A DNA stretch of 10,825 bases from an uncultured Eggerthellaceae bacterium (GCA_934648845.1 CAKUFS010000045.1:1-10825), one strand, 5' to 3'; counted from the stretch's first letter, positions 1 through 6,832 are shown. Numbers and translations are program-made. The notes: generated by a model from the letters alone, not told the origin.

Positions 1-1394
1 GCGGAATCTTTCGCCAGTGCCTGTTTTTTGAACAGCAAGCTGAGCAAGATATGCAGTCCCATAGTCAACGGAGCCACCACCAAAACCGGAACGCTTACAA
101 GGCCGTTAAAGTACACCAGGCAGCCCACAATCGCAGAAACCGCAATCGTGACAATGCCGCGCCAGTTCACTGCAGGAATGTATTTCAGGGAAACAATACC
201 CTTCGAACCGATATGCATGCGCCCGCGCACGATATAGTAATCGGTAATCAGCAAAAATCCCCAGCTCATGGTCAAGATCGAGCCCACCGACATAAAGGAG
301 TTCACCTTGTCCAGAATGTTGCCGAAAATGAAAATCAAACCAACAGCGTTCGTCAAGACAACAGCAACGGGCCATTTCAGCTCAATACCAAACAGACTGT
401 TGAACAGATTAGACATGGCATTCGAAGAACTGATGGAGTTCGATGTTTCCACTTTCAGCTGCGACAGGCAGATGATGATCATGCCAGCCATACCCAGCGA
501 CAGCACGAACGTGATGCCGGGGTTCGTAATGGCTGCGCGCGAAGCGGACGCAGGATCAAGCCCTTGAGCCAAGAAGTACTGGTACGACACATCGTAACCA
601 TAATAGGCAAGGATTGCGCCAAACACATACGTCAGCACCGCAAAGAAACTGCCAACCAAAGCAATCATGTTTACATCGCTGGCCTTTCGCACGAAGCGCG
701 TAAAGTCGGATGAGAACAAAGCCATAAGGCCCGAAGTCATGATGGAATAGTTCACCGCATACGCAAAGCCATCAAGCTGGCTAACATCAGGAACCATAAC
801 GCCATGGGTCAGCGCCTCCACCAGATGACCACCAGCAGCAACCTGCACAGTCACCACAGCAAGTGCCACGAAAAGAAGCGCCACGAAAAGGGTGTTCAAC
901 TTGGCAATTACTTTCATGCCAAACAATGCCATGAGCACCCAAACCACCGAGATGCCTACGTACAGCATGTTCTTGCCTAAGGCACCCTCGATGCCAAAGA
1001 AATAAATGATGGCATTTCCCAGCTGAACCGTACCAATGGCCAGCGTGCCCACGAACAAGAAAATCCAAATAATGGAATTTAGCGCAGAGCCCTTGGTTCC
1101 AAACACATACAAACGAGAAGTCACGTTGCTGGGAAGACCTTCTTGAAAGGAAATACGACCAATCAGGGTGGTCAAAACGAAGCTCAGCACGAACATAATG
1201 GCCGCAGCGCCTAAACCGGCATAGCAACCAGCGTAGAAAGCCACAATGCCGCCGCCCATAAGCTTGGTCAAACTCGAAACAACGCCGGAAAGAATAGACG
1301 CAATACCACCCGCACCAAGCTTCTTGTCTTCTGGAACCTTCTCGAACAAAGATACCTGCTCAGTGGCCTTGCCTTTGTTTTCAATTTCGGCCAT
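1..1394 (-). CDS. NCS1-family nucleobase/cation symporter (cytosine/purine permease-like), 3' end cut by window edge
   Basis: Integral membrane permease predicted to import a nucleobase or related heterocycle with a cation. Translating the minus strand from the ATG at 1394 gives 464 codons with no stop before the window edge. NCS1 proteins are usually about 420-490 residues, so little is missing. The protein is almost entirely hydrophobic segments (roughly 11-12 membrane spans) after a short charged N-terminus (MAEIENKGKATEQ). A glycine-rich first span follows (LGAGGIASILSG... then LMGGGIVAFYAG). The segment S-S-D230-F-T-R-F-V-R236 resembles the ADFSRY-type motif that follows the fifth span in NCS1 proteins. 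The polar V-E-T-S-N-S-I-S-S-S stretch at 315-324 lies where CodB-type proteins have substrate-site residues, but it does not match CodB, so the substrate is open. The start is supported by GGGGAGGG at 1405-1412, ten bases upstream. Third codon positions carry visibly more A/T than in the reductase genes. It follows the GntP gene after a terminator and probably has its own promoter. Confidence 0.88.
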   Translation of the reverse strand, partial: MAEIENKGKATEQVSLFEKVPEDKKLGAGGIASILSGVVSSLTKLMGGGIVAFYAGCYAGLGAAAIMFVLSFVLTTLIGRISFQEGLPSNVTSRLYVFGTKGSALNSIIWIFLFVGTLAIGTVQLGNAIIYFFGIEGALGKNMLYVGISVVWVLMALFGMKVIAKLNTLFVALLFVALAVVTVQVAAGGHLVEALTHGVMVPDVSQLDGFAYAVNYSIMTSGLMALFSSDFTRFVRKASDVNMIALVGSFFAVLTYVFGAILAYYGYDVSYQYFLAQGLDPASASRAAITNPGITFVLSLGMAGMIIICLSQLKVETSNSISSSNAMSNLFNSLFGIELKWPVAVVLTNAVGLIFIFGNILDKVNSFMSVGSILTMSWGFLLITDYYIVRGRMHIGSKGIVSLKYIPAVNWRGIVTIAVSAIVGCLVYFNGLVSVPVLVVAPLTMGLHILLSLLFKKQALAKDS

Positions 1395-1421
1395 TTTAGA
1401 AACACCCTCCCCTTTTGGCAT

Positions 1422-1489
1422 ACGCATCTCCCAGAGCTTTGGACACAAAGCGCTTGGAGATGCGTGCACAGGCACGCTTTTGAATTAGA
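1422..1489 (-). promoter_or_regulatory. Structured leader of the NCS1 permease: two overlapping hairpins below a possible -10 box
   Basis: Reading the minus strand, a TCTAAT hexamer (1484-1489, five of six matches to a -10 box, no clear -35) would start transcription near 1477. The next bases form hairpin A (GCGTGC-CTGT-GCACGC, 1462-1477). Hairpin B spans 1422-1465: a perfect outer stem of ten pairs (1422-1431 with 1456-1465), one mismatch, then nine positions with one mismatch, closed by a four-base loop at 1442-1445. A and B share bases 1462-1465, so they cannot both form completely. Hairpin B ends 10 bases upstream of the Shine-Dalgarno sequence and is not followed by a U-run, so it is not a classical terminator. 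It could be a leader switch, a protein-binding dyad or an mRNA-stabilising element. The pairing is seen directly; the promoter and the function are inferred. Confidence 0.5.
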
Positions 1490-1503
1490 TGATTGTGGGG
1501 TTG

Positions 1504-1537
1504 AAAAGCGGAGTCCCACGCCGCCGCGCGGGACTCC
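1504..1537 (-). terminator. Rho-independent terminator after the GntP-family gene
   Basis: On the minus strand GGAGTCCC (1537-1530) pairs with GGGACTCC (1517-1510). The enclosed bases add four more pairs, one of them G-U, around a GGCG loop, giving a stem of 12 pairs. A short TTTT run follows at 1507-1504. It begins 10 bases past the TAA of the GntP gene. The strong stem with a short U-run argues that the downstream permease needs its own promoter. Confidence 0.75.
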
Positions 1538-1547
1538 ATTAGAGCAT

Positions 1548-2879
1548 TTAGGCGATTCCGATATTCGCCAGGACGATCATGACAATCAAGGAGCACAAGC
1601 CTGCGCCAATGGAGATAGCGGCAATGTGCTTGTAAGAGTTGCCGTGGTTCAGGCCCATGGCAGCCATCATGCCAAACATCGCGCCAGAGTTCGGCAGCGC
1701 GCCGCCGATAGTCGCGGAGGTCGCGATAATCTTGGCCAGTGCCGCGGGATCAACGCCCGTAGCCAGATACGGATCCAAGAAGTTGCCAGCGATAATGCCA
1801 ACAGCACCCGAACCGGAACCCATAATGCCACCCAGAGCAGCAGCCATCGTAGCAGCGGAAACATACGTGCCACCAGGCATGTTGAAGATTGCCCCGTAGA
1901 TAACGGTGAAGCCAACGGAAGCAGCTGCAACCGTACCAACGCCAACGGCGGCAGAGGTGAACACCGCAGGACCCAGTGCATTCACAGCGCCCTTACCCAA
2001 CGTGTCGCGCACGGAAGGCAGGTACTTGAAGAAGCAAGCGATGCACAGCACAACAGATACGACCATGCCGATGTACACAACGTTCTTCACGCCGAGCTGG
2101 GAGCCGATGATGATAATCGCGATCAGTGCGATAAGCGGCAGCAAGGAAAGACCCAGAGAAGGAATCTTCTTGTCCTCTTCGACTGCGGCTTCGACATTGT
2201 CCTCGCCACCGGTGGGCAGGTAGCCTTCACCCTTGGCCTCGCAGCGCTTCAGGGCGAACTTCATGTAGCAGCAGGAAACGACGATCGCAATGATGGAGCC
2301 CACGATGCCCAGAATGGGAGCAGCCGTCATGGAAACGCCGCAGCCGTTAGCGGCATTGATCCATGCAACAGCAGGAACGCCCGGGATCATGGCCATGGTA
2401 AAGGAGCAGGCACCCAGCGACCATGCAGCGCAGAACAGATGCCACGGCGTGTTAGATTCCTTGAACAGCGGACGCGCCAACGGAATAAGCGCGAACATAG
2501 CAACGAACATGGAAACGCCAGCGTAGGTCAGGATAGCGCCCACCAGCGCGATGCCCAGAAGGATGAAGAAGGGGCCCTTCTTACCCAGCGAGCCCATGAT
2601 CGCGTTCGCGATGGACTTTGCAGCGCCGGACTTATCCATGAACTCGCCAATGATAGCGCCGCCCATGAACACCAGCAAGTTCTTCTGAACGAAGCCGGCC
2701 ATGCCCGTAACATACGATTTGTCGCCGCCGACCATCGCGGATGCAAGATCCATGCCATTGGTCAGTGCGATGATTGCAGCCGTGATAAGGGAGGTGATCA
2801 GAACATTCCAACCCTTCATGGATGCAATGACGAAAATAACGAGACCGACAACAATGCCGATAACGCCTATAACTTCCAT
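1548..2879 (-). CDS. GntP-family permease (gluconate:H+ symporter type)
   Basis: Cytoplasmic membrane symporter of the GntP/ion-transporter superfamily, whose known members carry gluconate, idonate and similar small organic acids; the substrate here is not evident. The 443 residues match the usual family length (about 440-450). There are about 12-13 hydrophobic segments. A charged cytoplasmic-type loop lies near residues 205-240 (K-R-C-E-A-K-G-E-G ... E-E-D-K-K-I-P), splitting the protein into two halves. Family-like stretches include G-A-I-I-G-E-F-M-D-K-S-G-A-A-K-S-I-A near residues 75-92 and G-S-G-S-G-A-V-G-I-I-A-G with A-L-P-N-S-G-A-M-F in the C-terminal half. I chose ATG at 2879 with GGGG at 2886-2889 six bases upstream; a TTG one codon earlier is possible. 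The gene lies 218 bp after the iron-sulfur subunit, with its own TATAAT box and its own terminator. It may import the reductase substrate or a carbon source, but that is inference. Confidence 0.9.
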   Translation of the reverse strand: MEVIGVIGIVVGLVIFVIASMKGWNVLITSLITAAIIALTNGMDLASAMVGGDKSYVTGMAGFVQKNLLVFMGGAIIGEFMDKSGAAKSIANAIMGSLGKKGPFFILLGIALVGAILTYAGVSMFVAMFALIPLARPLFKESNTPWHLFCAAWSLGACSFTMAMIPGVPAVAWINAANGCGVSMTAAPILGIVGSIIAIVVSCCYMKFALKRCEAKGEGYLPTGGEDNVEAAVEEDKKIPSLGLSLLPLIALIAIIIIGSQLGVKNVVYIGMVVSVVLCIACFFKYLPSVRDTLGKGAVNALGPAVFTSAAVGVGTVAAASVGFTVIYGAIFNMPGGTYVSAATMAAALGGIMGSGSGAVGIIAGNFLDPYLATGVDPAALAKIIATSATIGGALPNSGAMFGMMAAMGLNHGNSYKHIAAISIGAGLCSLIVMIVLANIGIA

Positions 2880-2905
2880 CAAATTCCCCTTTCAAAGGTA
2901 AACCC

Positions 2906-2970
2906 GATAAGGCAACCCGGACCCCCAGAAATCGCGTTCGCGATTATACCTGGAGCGCAGACGCCTTATC
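2906..2970 (-). promoter_or_regulatory. Promoter of the GntP-family gene with nested palindromic operator
   Basis: The minus strand reads a perfect TATAAT at 2943-2948, 64 bases before the ATG at 2879. No good -35 hexamer is visible. A perfect 16-base dyad, AATCGCG-TT-CGCGATT on the plus strand (2930-2945), overlaps the downstream half of the -10 box and the expected start point, a classic repressor position. Around it lies a second perfect inverted repeat, GATAAGGC (2906-2913) with GCCTTATC (2963-2970), whose centre (2938.0) is within half a base of the inner dyad centre (2937.5). The outer right arm covers the -35 position. The repeats are seen directly; the bound regulator is unknown. Confidence 0.6.
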
Positions 2971-2983
2971 CTCTATTTTTATC

Positions 2984-3058
2984 TCCCTTCCGAAACGTGC
3001 AGAATCTCGCATGCTTTGGAAGGGAATCCCCAGGGAGCCAACCGGCGGGAAGGCTCCC
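2984..3058 (-). other. Two stem-loops between the iron-sulfur subunit gene and the GntP gene
   Basis: Hairpin 1, 40 bases past the stop of the iron-sulfur subunit gene, pairs GGGAGCC (3058-3052) with GGCTCCC (3039-3033) around a 12-base loop. No U-run follows, so it is a poor intrinsic terminator; it may protect the 3' end of the reductase message. Hairpin 2 pairs TCCCTTCC (3025-3018) with GGAAGGGA (2991-2984), has further short internal pairing, and is followed by an A-rich stretch rather than U. The rest of this 218-bp gap holds the GntP promoter. Confidence 0.45.
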
Positions 3059-3097
3059 CTTGAGAACAAGAACGAAACTCGCAAACGGCAAGCGCGA

Positions 3098-3841
3098 TTA
3101 CGCCATGTCGTTGCGCGTTGCGCGCATGAGCTCGGCATTCGACTCGTGCTTCATGCGCAGCTCGTCGCGGTAGATCGTGCCCTGGTCAAACGAGGTCAAA
3201 TCACTCGGGCTCTCGAACATGGTGCCCATGTCGCCGCGCTGTTGGTTCAAGGCAATGGCCTCGTCCACGTCGTACGGAAGAAGCGGTGTCTTCTCGCGCG
3301 GATTCCAGATCAGAGTCGCCGGCTTGGTGACCGACGGATCAGGCATGCCCAGGCAGTAGCGAACGTCGCCGTACTTGGCAATGAGCTCGTCCAGCGGGCC
3401 GAAGTCCATGGCGCGCAGCGGGCAGCTCAGCGTGCAAACGGGAGCCAGGCCATCAGACAGGCGGTCAACGCACATGGTGCATTTGCTCATCTTGGTACCC
3501 AGCTCGTCGCTTGCGAACTTGGGAGAACCATAGGGGCACGCATCGTAGCATTTGCGGCAGCCCGTGCATTTATCCTGGTCAACCAATACAGCGCCGAACT
3601 CCTCGTCCTTGTAGATGGCGCCGTTTTCGCAAGCTGCCATGCAGGAGGGATTCTCGCAATGGCCGCAGGAGAACGCCAAGGCGTGCAGGCGGGTCAGGGG
3701 GAACGTTCCCTCTTCCCATTCGTAGACGGTCATCCACTTCTCTGCGCCGGGCTCAATGCCATTCCAGTCCTTGCAGGCAATGCTGCACGCCTGGCAGGCG
3801 TAGCAGCGATTCATGTCAAAGAAAAAACCATACTGCGTCAT
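3098..3841 (-). CDS. DmsB-type four-[4Fe-4S] electron-transfer subunit of a molybdopterin oxidoreductase
   Basis: Iron-sulfur subunit expected to carry electrons to or from the molybdopterin subunit encoded just upstream. The 247-residue protein begins M-T-Q-Y-G-F-F-F-D, nearly the start of E. coli DmsB, and keeps all 16 cluster cysteines. Cluster ligands group as C13-x2-C16-x2-C19-x3-C23, C59-x2-C62-x4-C67-x3-C71, C92-x2-C95-x2-C98-x3-C102-P, and C121-x2-C124-x11-C136-x3-C140-P. The motif S-C-P-L-R-A-M-D-F-G-P-L-D-E-L after the last cluster is also DmsB-like. After C71 a Glu replaces the usual Pro. About 100 C-terminal residues without cysteine clusters follow, somewhat longer than in DmsB. 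There is no signal peptide or membrane segment. The start ATG is three bases past the stop of the catalytic gene, and the ribosome binding site is inside that gene's last codons, implying coupled translation. Confidence 0.95.
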   Translation of the reverse strand: MTQYGFFFDMNRCYACQACSIACKDWNGIEPGAEKWMTVYEWEEGTFPLTRLHALAFSCGHCENPSCMAACENGAIYKDEEFGAVLVDQDKCTGCRKCYDACPYGSPKFASDELGTKMSKCTMCVDRLSDGLAPVCTLSCPLRAMDFGPLDELIAKYGDVRYCLGMPDPSVTKPATLIWNPREKTPLLPYDVDEAIALNQQRGDMGTMFESPSDLTSFDQGTIYRDELRMKHESNAELMRATRNDMA

Positions 3842-3844
3842 GAC

Positions 3845-6436
3845 TTACATCTCCTTCTCGCCCAGAGCCTGGCGAACCTTCAGGGCAACGCGCGCGCCGC
3901 GCATGCCGCCACGCTGAGCCTCGGAACCGAAGCCTTCGACATCGCCATCAGCGACTTTCTCAACGTTGACCAGGCCGGCAATAATCAAAGCACCCAAGAT
4001 GTGCGGCAGGTGCGCGTCATCGAGCAGAATGTTGGGCGTGCCACGCATGTCCTGGCCGAACTGGTTCATCTCGGCCTGCTCGCCGTTGGTTTGGAACCAT
4101 GCGCCGTGATGGATGGCCGCGGTGCCGGGCATCATACGGCTGGTCACGTAAGCCGCCATCATCGCCTCGCCGCGATCGCTGTACACGCGGCACAGGTCGC
4201 CGTCCTTGATGCCGCGCGCCTGAGCGTCAACGGCGGAAATCCACACGCCGTGGCGGTAGCAGTCCTCGCGCATGAACGGGTTGTTATCGTTGCTGGAGTG
4301 CTGGCGGTAGACGGAAACGGGGGAAACCAAAGACAGCGGGTACTTGTCCACCTTCGGGTTGTAGAAGCCGTCGTTGGACGCATGGCCGATGTCGCTTTCC
4401 AGGTAGCTGGGATGCCACACGGGCATGGGATCGAACTGTCCACGCCAACGAGTCTTGGTCATGTCGTTGTTCTTCACAAAGTTGGAAACGAACTCTACCT
4501 TGCCCGAGGGGGTGTGGAAGGGGCTCACGCCCGCGTCCATCTGCTTCTTGAAGGCGTGGTAGGGGGCAACGGTATCGATGCGCACCACGGGATGCTCGCA
4601 CATATACTCGTAAGTCACCGGCTCGGTGAAGCCCAGGTACTGCATGTAGCGCTCGTTGGCGGCCCACTGCTCAATGGCCTCTTTGTAGACGGCCTCCTGA
4701 GCATCCACCCAGTGCTCGGCGTCAACGTCGAGCATGCGCGGGTTGTACTGCTCGGCCACGCCCAAGCGCTTTGCGATCTCGGTCCACACCCATTCCTTGG
4801 AGCGAACTTCGCCCGGGAAATCGGCGCCGCGGCCGCAGAACGTGAAGTAGTTGCGCATGCCGTTGGGGCCGGAGACGAAGCGCTGGTGGCCGTACATGTA
4901 CTCGTCCATGCCCTCGAACTGCCATACGGGAGCAGGCAGGATGATATCGCACAGCTCGGCGGTGGGCTGGTTGATGTGCCACTGGAAGCCCCAGTTGAAC
5001 TCGGTGGAAGCCATGCCGCCAAAACGCTTGTTCACGTTGGAGTGGTTGTTGGCGTAGTTGTTCTCGAAGATGATCATCTGGACGTTGGGCAACGGCGCCT
5101 CATCATCGGGCGAGCCGATCTGATGACGGAACGTGTCTTCAGAAATCTTGCCGTCCCAGAAGTCCTTCTGCGTGGCCAGGATCTCGGTCAAGCAGTTGTT
5201 GTTGAAGAGCACGGGTACCTTGTAATCGCCCGGATTGCGCTGCCAATCAGCATGCGGGGTCATGATGCGGCCCGGCGTAGGCAGGCAGGCACCGGTCTGG
5301 CAGCCGCCAGCAATGGCGATGTTGCCGGTCATGGCCTGCAGCAGCATTGCAGCTGCAGCGGAGTAATCGCCCAGGTGACGCTTAGCGCAAGAGTAGAAAT
5401 ACTGCAGATGAACAGGCTTGGTGGTGCCGTACAGGCGAGCGAACTCGCGGATGGTCTCGGCGGGAACAGCGCAGATAGGAGCAGCCCACTCAGGCGTCTT
5501 CTTAATGCCGTCGTCGCCCTCGCCCATGCAGTAGGCGCGCCACTGCTCGAAGCCTTCTTTTTCAACCCACTGGTCAACGAACTCGTGGTCATAGAGGTCC
5601 TCTTCGTAGAGCACCTGGGCCACGGCCAGCATCATGGCAAGGTCGGTACCGGGACGAATGGGAATCCACTGGTCGGCCAAAAGCTCGGCAGATTGCGTGT
5701 AGCGCGGATCGATGACAATCGTCTTGCAGCCGTATTCGTGGGCAAGCTGCATGTAGTAGGAGGTCTGGCCATACCAAGCAACAACGGGATCCATGCCCCA
5801 CATAACCAGCAACTTGGAGTTGAACAGGTCGGATGCTTCGAAACCGGGCAGGTTGTCGTCGATGCCCTTGGCGCACATGGGCATGTTCACGCCAATATGG
5901 AACATCTCGCCCGCCGCATGGCCGGAGCAGGAATGCTCGCCCCATGCGCCGAAGCCGGCGTTCCACCACGGAGCCAGCGGGAAGCCGTTCTTCTCAAAGC
6001 TCGGGTACTGGGAATGGAAGATGCCGTAGGGGCCGTACTTTTCCTTGATCTCCTTCATCTTGTCGGCGATGGTGTCCAGCGCCTCTTCCCAGCTAATCTG
6101 CACGAAATAGCCTTTGCCGGCACCTTTTTCGCCCACGCGCTTCATGGGATGAAGAAGGCGCGTCTCGGCATAAAGCTCTTTTTTCCAGGAGTGGCCCATG
6201 GCGCACGGACGAGCCTGCACCTGGCCCTTCCAGATGTTCTCCCAGCCACAATCCTCGCGGCTGCTGTTCTTGTTGACGGAATCGTCGGGCTCGATTGCAA
6301 TGATTTTGCCGTCTTTCACGTGGCAACGCAAAACGCACGCAGAGTCCCAGCAACCATTTGCGGGGCACGACGTGTAGAAGATGCGATCGCTATCGTGACG
6401 CTTGCGGCTCTCTTCAATCAGCTCCTGCTTGTCCAT
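3845..6436 (-). CDS. DMSO reductase-family molybdopterin oxidoreductase, catalytic subunit (DmsA-like, no Tat signal)
   Basis: Catalytic subunit of a bis-MGD molybdenum enzyme, predicted to reduce (or transhydroxylate) an unknown substrate. It has 863 residues. An N-terminal [4Fe-4S] region has cysteines C24, C29, C34 and C38 followed by V-K-D-G-K-I, then A-R-P-C78-A-M-G-H-S. Then come P-M-K-R-V-G-E-K-G-A-G-K (98-109) and I-S-W-E-E-A-L-D, both close to DmsA. The expected molybdenum-ligand segment is G-E-H-S-C-S-G-H (166-173); S169, C170 or S171 could be the ligand. W-G-M-D-P (213-217), I-D-P-R-Y-T (242-247) and W-I-P-I-R-P-G-T-D (257-265) match the DmsA cofactor-binding core, and the last 150 residues look like the dinucleotide-binding domain. 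The ATG at 6436 is preceded by GAGAGAGGTG; an upstream TTG at 6565 lacks a site and would add 43 residues still without a Tat signal. No anchor or chaperone gene is nearby, suggesting a cytoplasmic enzyme. Substrate not identifiable from sequence. Confidence 0.94.
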   Translation of the reverse strand: MDKQELIEESRKRHDSDRIFYTSCPANGCWDSACVLRCHVKDGKIIAIEPDDSVNKNSSREDCGWENIWKGQVQARPCAMGHSWKKELYAETRLLHPMKRVGEKGAGKGYFVQISWEEALDTIADKMKEIKEKYGPYGIFHSQYPSFEKNGFPLAPWWNAGFGAWGEHSCSGHAAGEMFHIGVNMPMCAKGIDDNLPGFEASDLFNSKLLVMWGMDPVVAWYGQTSYYMQLAHEYGCKTIVIDPRYTQSAELLADQWIPIRPGTDLAMMLAVAQVLYEEDLYDHEFVDQWVEKEGFEQWRAYCMGEGDDGIKKTPEWAAPICAVPAETIREFARLYGTTKPVHLQYFYSCAKRHLGDYSAAAAMLLQAMTGNIAIAGGCQTGACLPTPGRIMTPHADWQRNPGDYKVPVLFNNNCLTEILATQKDFWDGKISEDTFRHQIGSPDDEAPLPNVQMIIFENNYANNHSNVNKRFGGMASTEFNWGFQWHINQPTAELCDIILPAPVWQFEGMDEYMYGHQRFVSGPNGMRNYFTFCGRGADFPGEVRSKEWVWTEIAKRLGVAEQYNPRMLDVDAEHWVDAQEAVYKEAIEQWAANERYMQYLGFTEPVTYEYMCEHPVVRIDTVAPYHAFKKQMDAGVSPFHTPSGKVEFVSNFVKNNDMTKTRWRGQFDPMPVWHPSYLESDIGHASNDGFYNPKVDKYPLSLVSPVSVYRQHSSNDNNPFMREDCYRHGVWISAVDAQARGIKDGDLCRVYSDRGEAMMAAYVTSRMMPGTAAIHHGAWFQTNGEQAEMNQFGQDMRGTPNILLDDAHLPHILGALIIAGLVNVEKVADGDVEGFGSEAQRGGMRGARVALKVRQALGEKEM
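3851..3859 (-). promoter_or_regulatory. Ribosome binding site of the iron-sulfur subunit inside the catalytic gene
   Basis: GAGAAGGAG at 3859-3851 on the minus strand encodes the last Glu-Lys-Glu codons of the catalytic subunit. It sits nine bases before the ATG of the iron-sulfur subunit. With only three bases between stop and start, the ribosome finishing the first gene can begin the second, keeping the two subunits in step. Confidence 0.8.
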
Positions 6437-6442
6437 CAGTTC

Positions 6443-6490
6443 ACCTCTCTCTCCGATTGCCTGGCGCGGTGCGAATGCGCAAGTTCGCAC
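6443..6490 (-). promoter_or_regulatory. Ribosome binding site and 22-base dyad just before the reductase gene
   Basis: GAGAGAGGTG lies a few bases upstream of the ATG at 6436 and decides the start. Further upstream GTGCGAA (6469-6475) and TTCGCAC (6484-6490) form a perfect inverted repeat of seven pairs around eight bases, ending 32 bases before the start codon. In RNA this is a stable hairpin next to the ribosome binding site; in DNA it could be an operator. No convincing -10/-35 pair is visible close by. Confidence 0.5.
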
Positions 6491-6653
6491 GTTGCCAAGA
6501 TTTAGTTTGCCATCCACGGCGATGACCCCCATCCCTAAAGAGGCACCGTGGCTTGTCGCATACAAGGTACGCCGTCAATTTCGGGGTGAAAACGGCCTGG
6601 AGGCGTTTGGGTGTTGCGATTGCCTTCCGCCGCGGAAACGATTTTTTGCATGA

Positions 6654-6713
6654 AAAGTTAACTTTGCAGCGGCGGTAAAGGTTGTTTTACAGCAAATGTG
6701 GGATTTGGTAAAA
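6654..6713. promoter_or_regulatory. AAAGTTAACTTT palindrome and repeated GTAAA elements upstream of the reductase
   Basis: AAAGTTAACTTT at 6654-6665 is a perfect 12-base palindrome. Beside it the pentamer GTAAA occurs at 6675-6679, inverted (TTTAC) at 6686-6690, and again direct at 6708-6712, giving two overlapping inverted pairs; TTTTAC 6685-6690 pairs with GTAAAA 6708-6713. This AT-rich island contrasts with the GC-rich surroundings and may be a regulator-binding or promoter region for the reductase transcript. Function is inferred only from symmetry and position. Confidence 0.35.
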
Positions 6714-6762
6714 ATTGCGGCATCTCCAGTGCAGGTGCTGTTTGCCGCCAATCTGATGCCGT

Positions 6763-6779
6763 CTGTATACGATATACAG
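6763..6779. promoter_or_regulatory. Perfect CTGTATA-CGA-TATACAG operator-like palindrome
   Basis: Seven-base arms 6763-6769 and 6773-6779 are exact inverted copies around CGA. The size (17 bases) is typical of a dimeric helix-turn-helix operator. The minus strand also reads TATACA here, which could serve as a weak -10 box, but no -35 is clear. It lies 327 bp before the reductase ATG, in the only large gap of the window, and next to a direct repeat. Confidence 0.5.
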
Positions 6780-6832
6780 CCGTTTGCCGAAAGTGGCTGC
6801 TCTAGCCTGTCTTGAGAGAGCCGTTTCGAAAG
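6778..6832. repeat. Imperfect direct repeat AGCCGTTT(GC)CGAAAG, two copies
   Basis: AGCCGTTTGCCGAAAG at 6778-6793 and AGCCGTTTCGAAAG at 6819-6832 are identical except for a two-base GC insertion in the first. Their starts are 41 bp apart, close to four helical turns, so a protein could bind both on one DNA face. The first copy abuts the 6763-6779 palindrome. The second contains the palindrome TTTCGAAA. Confidence 0.45.

Noticed and set aside
51..713. A plus-strand open frame of 220 codons opposite the NCS1 permease
   Set aside because: The minus strand gives a continuous hydrophobic permease across the same bases; the plus frame is polar and featureless.
1462..1481. GCGTGC-ACAG-GCACGC followed by TTTT as a plus-strand terminator
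   Set aside because: No plus-strand gene is present to be terminated; the hairpin makes more sense in the minus-strand leader.
1464..3173. A plus-strand open frame of 569 codons opposite the GntP gene
   Set aside because: Its composition (Arg, His, Asn, Asp, Gln rich) is that of an antisense reading of a membrane protein, and it spans the terminator and promoter of the GntP gene.
3011..6505. A plus-strand open frame of 1164 codons opposite the reductase genes
   Set aside because: It is exactly antisense to two genes with clear family motifs. Its translation is rich in His, Ala, Val and Gly with no recognisable domain, as expected when GC-rich codons are read in reverse.
6563..6565. TTG at 6565 as start of the reductase catalytic subunit
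   Set aside because: It lacks a ribosome binding site, while the ATG at 6436 has GAGAGAGGTG well placed. The extra 43 residues do not resemble the family or a Tat signal.
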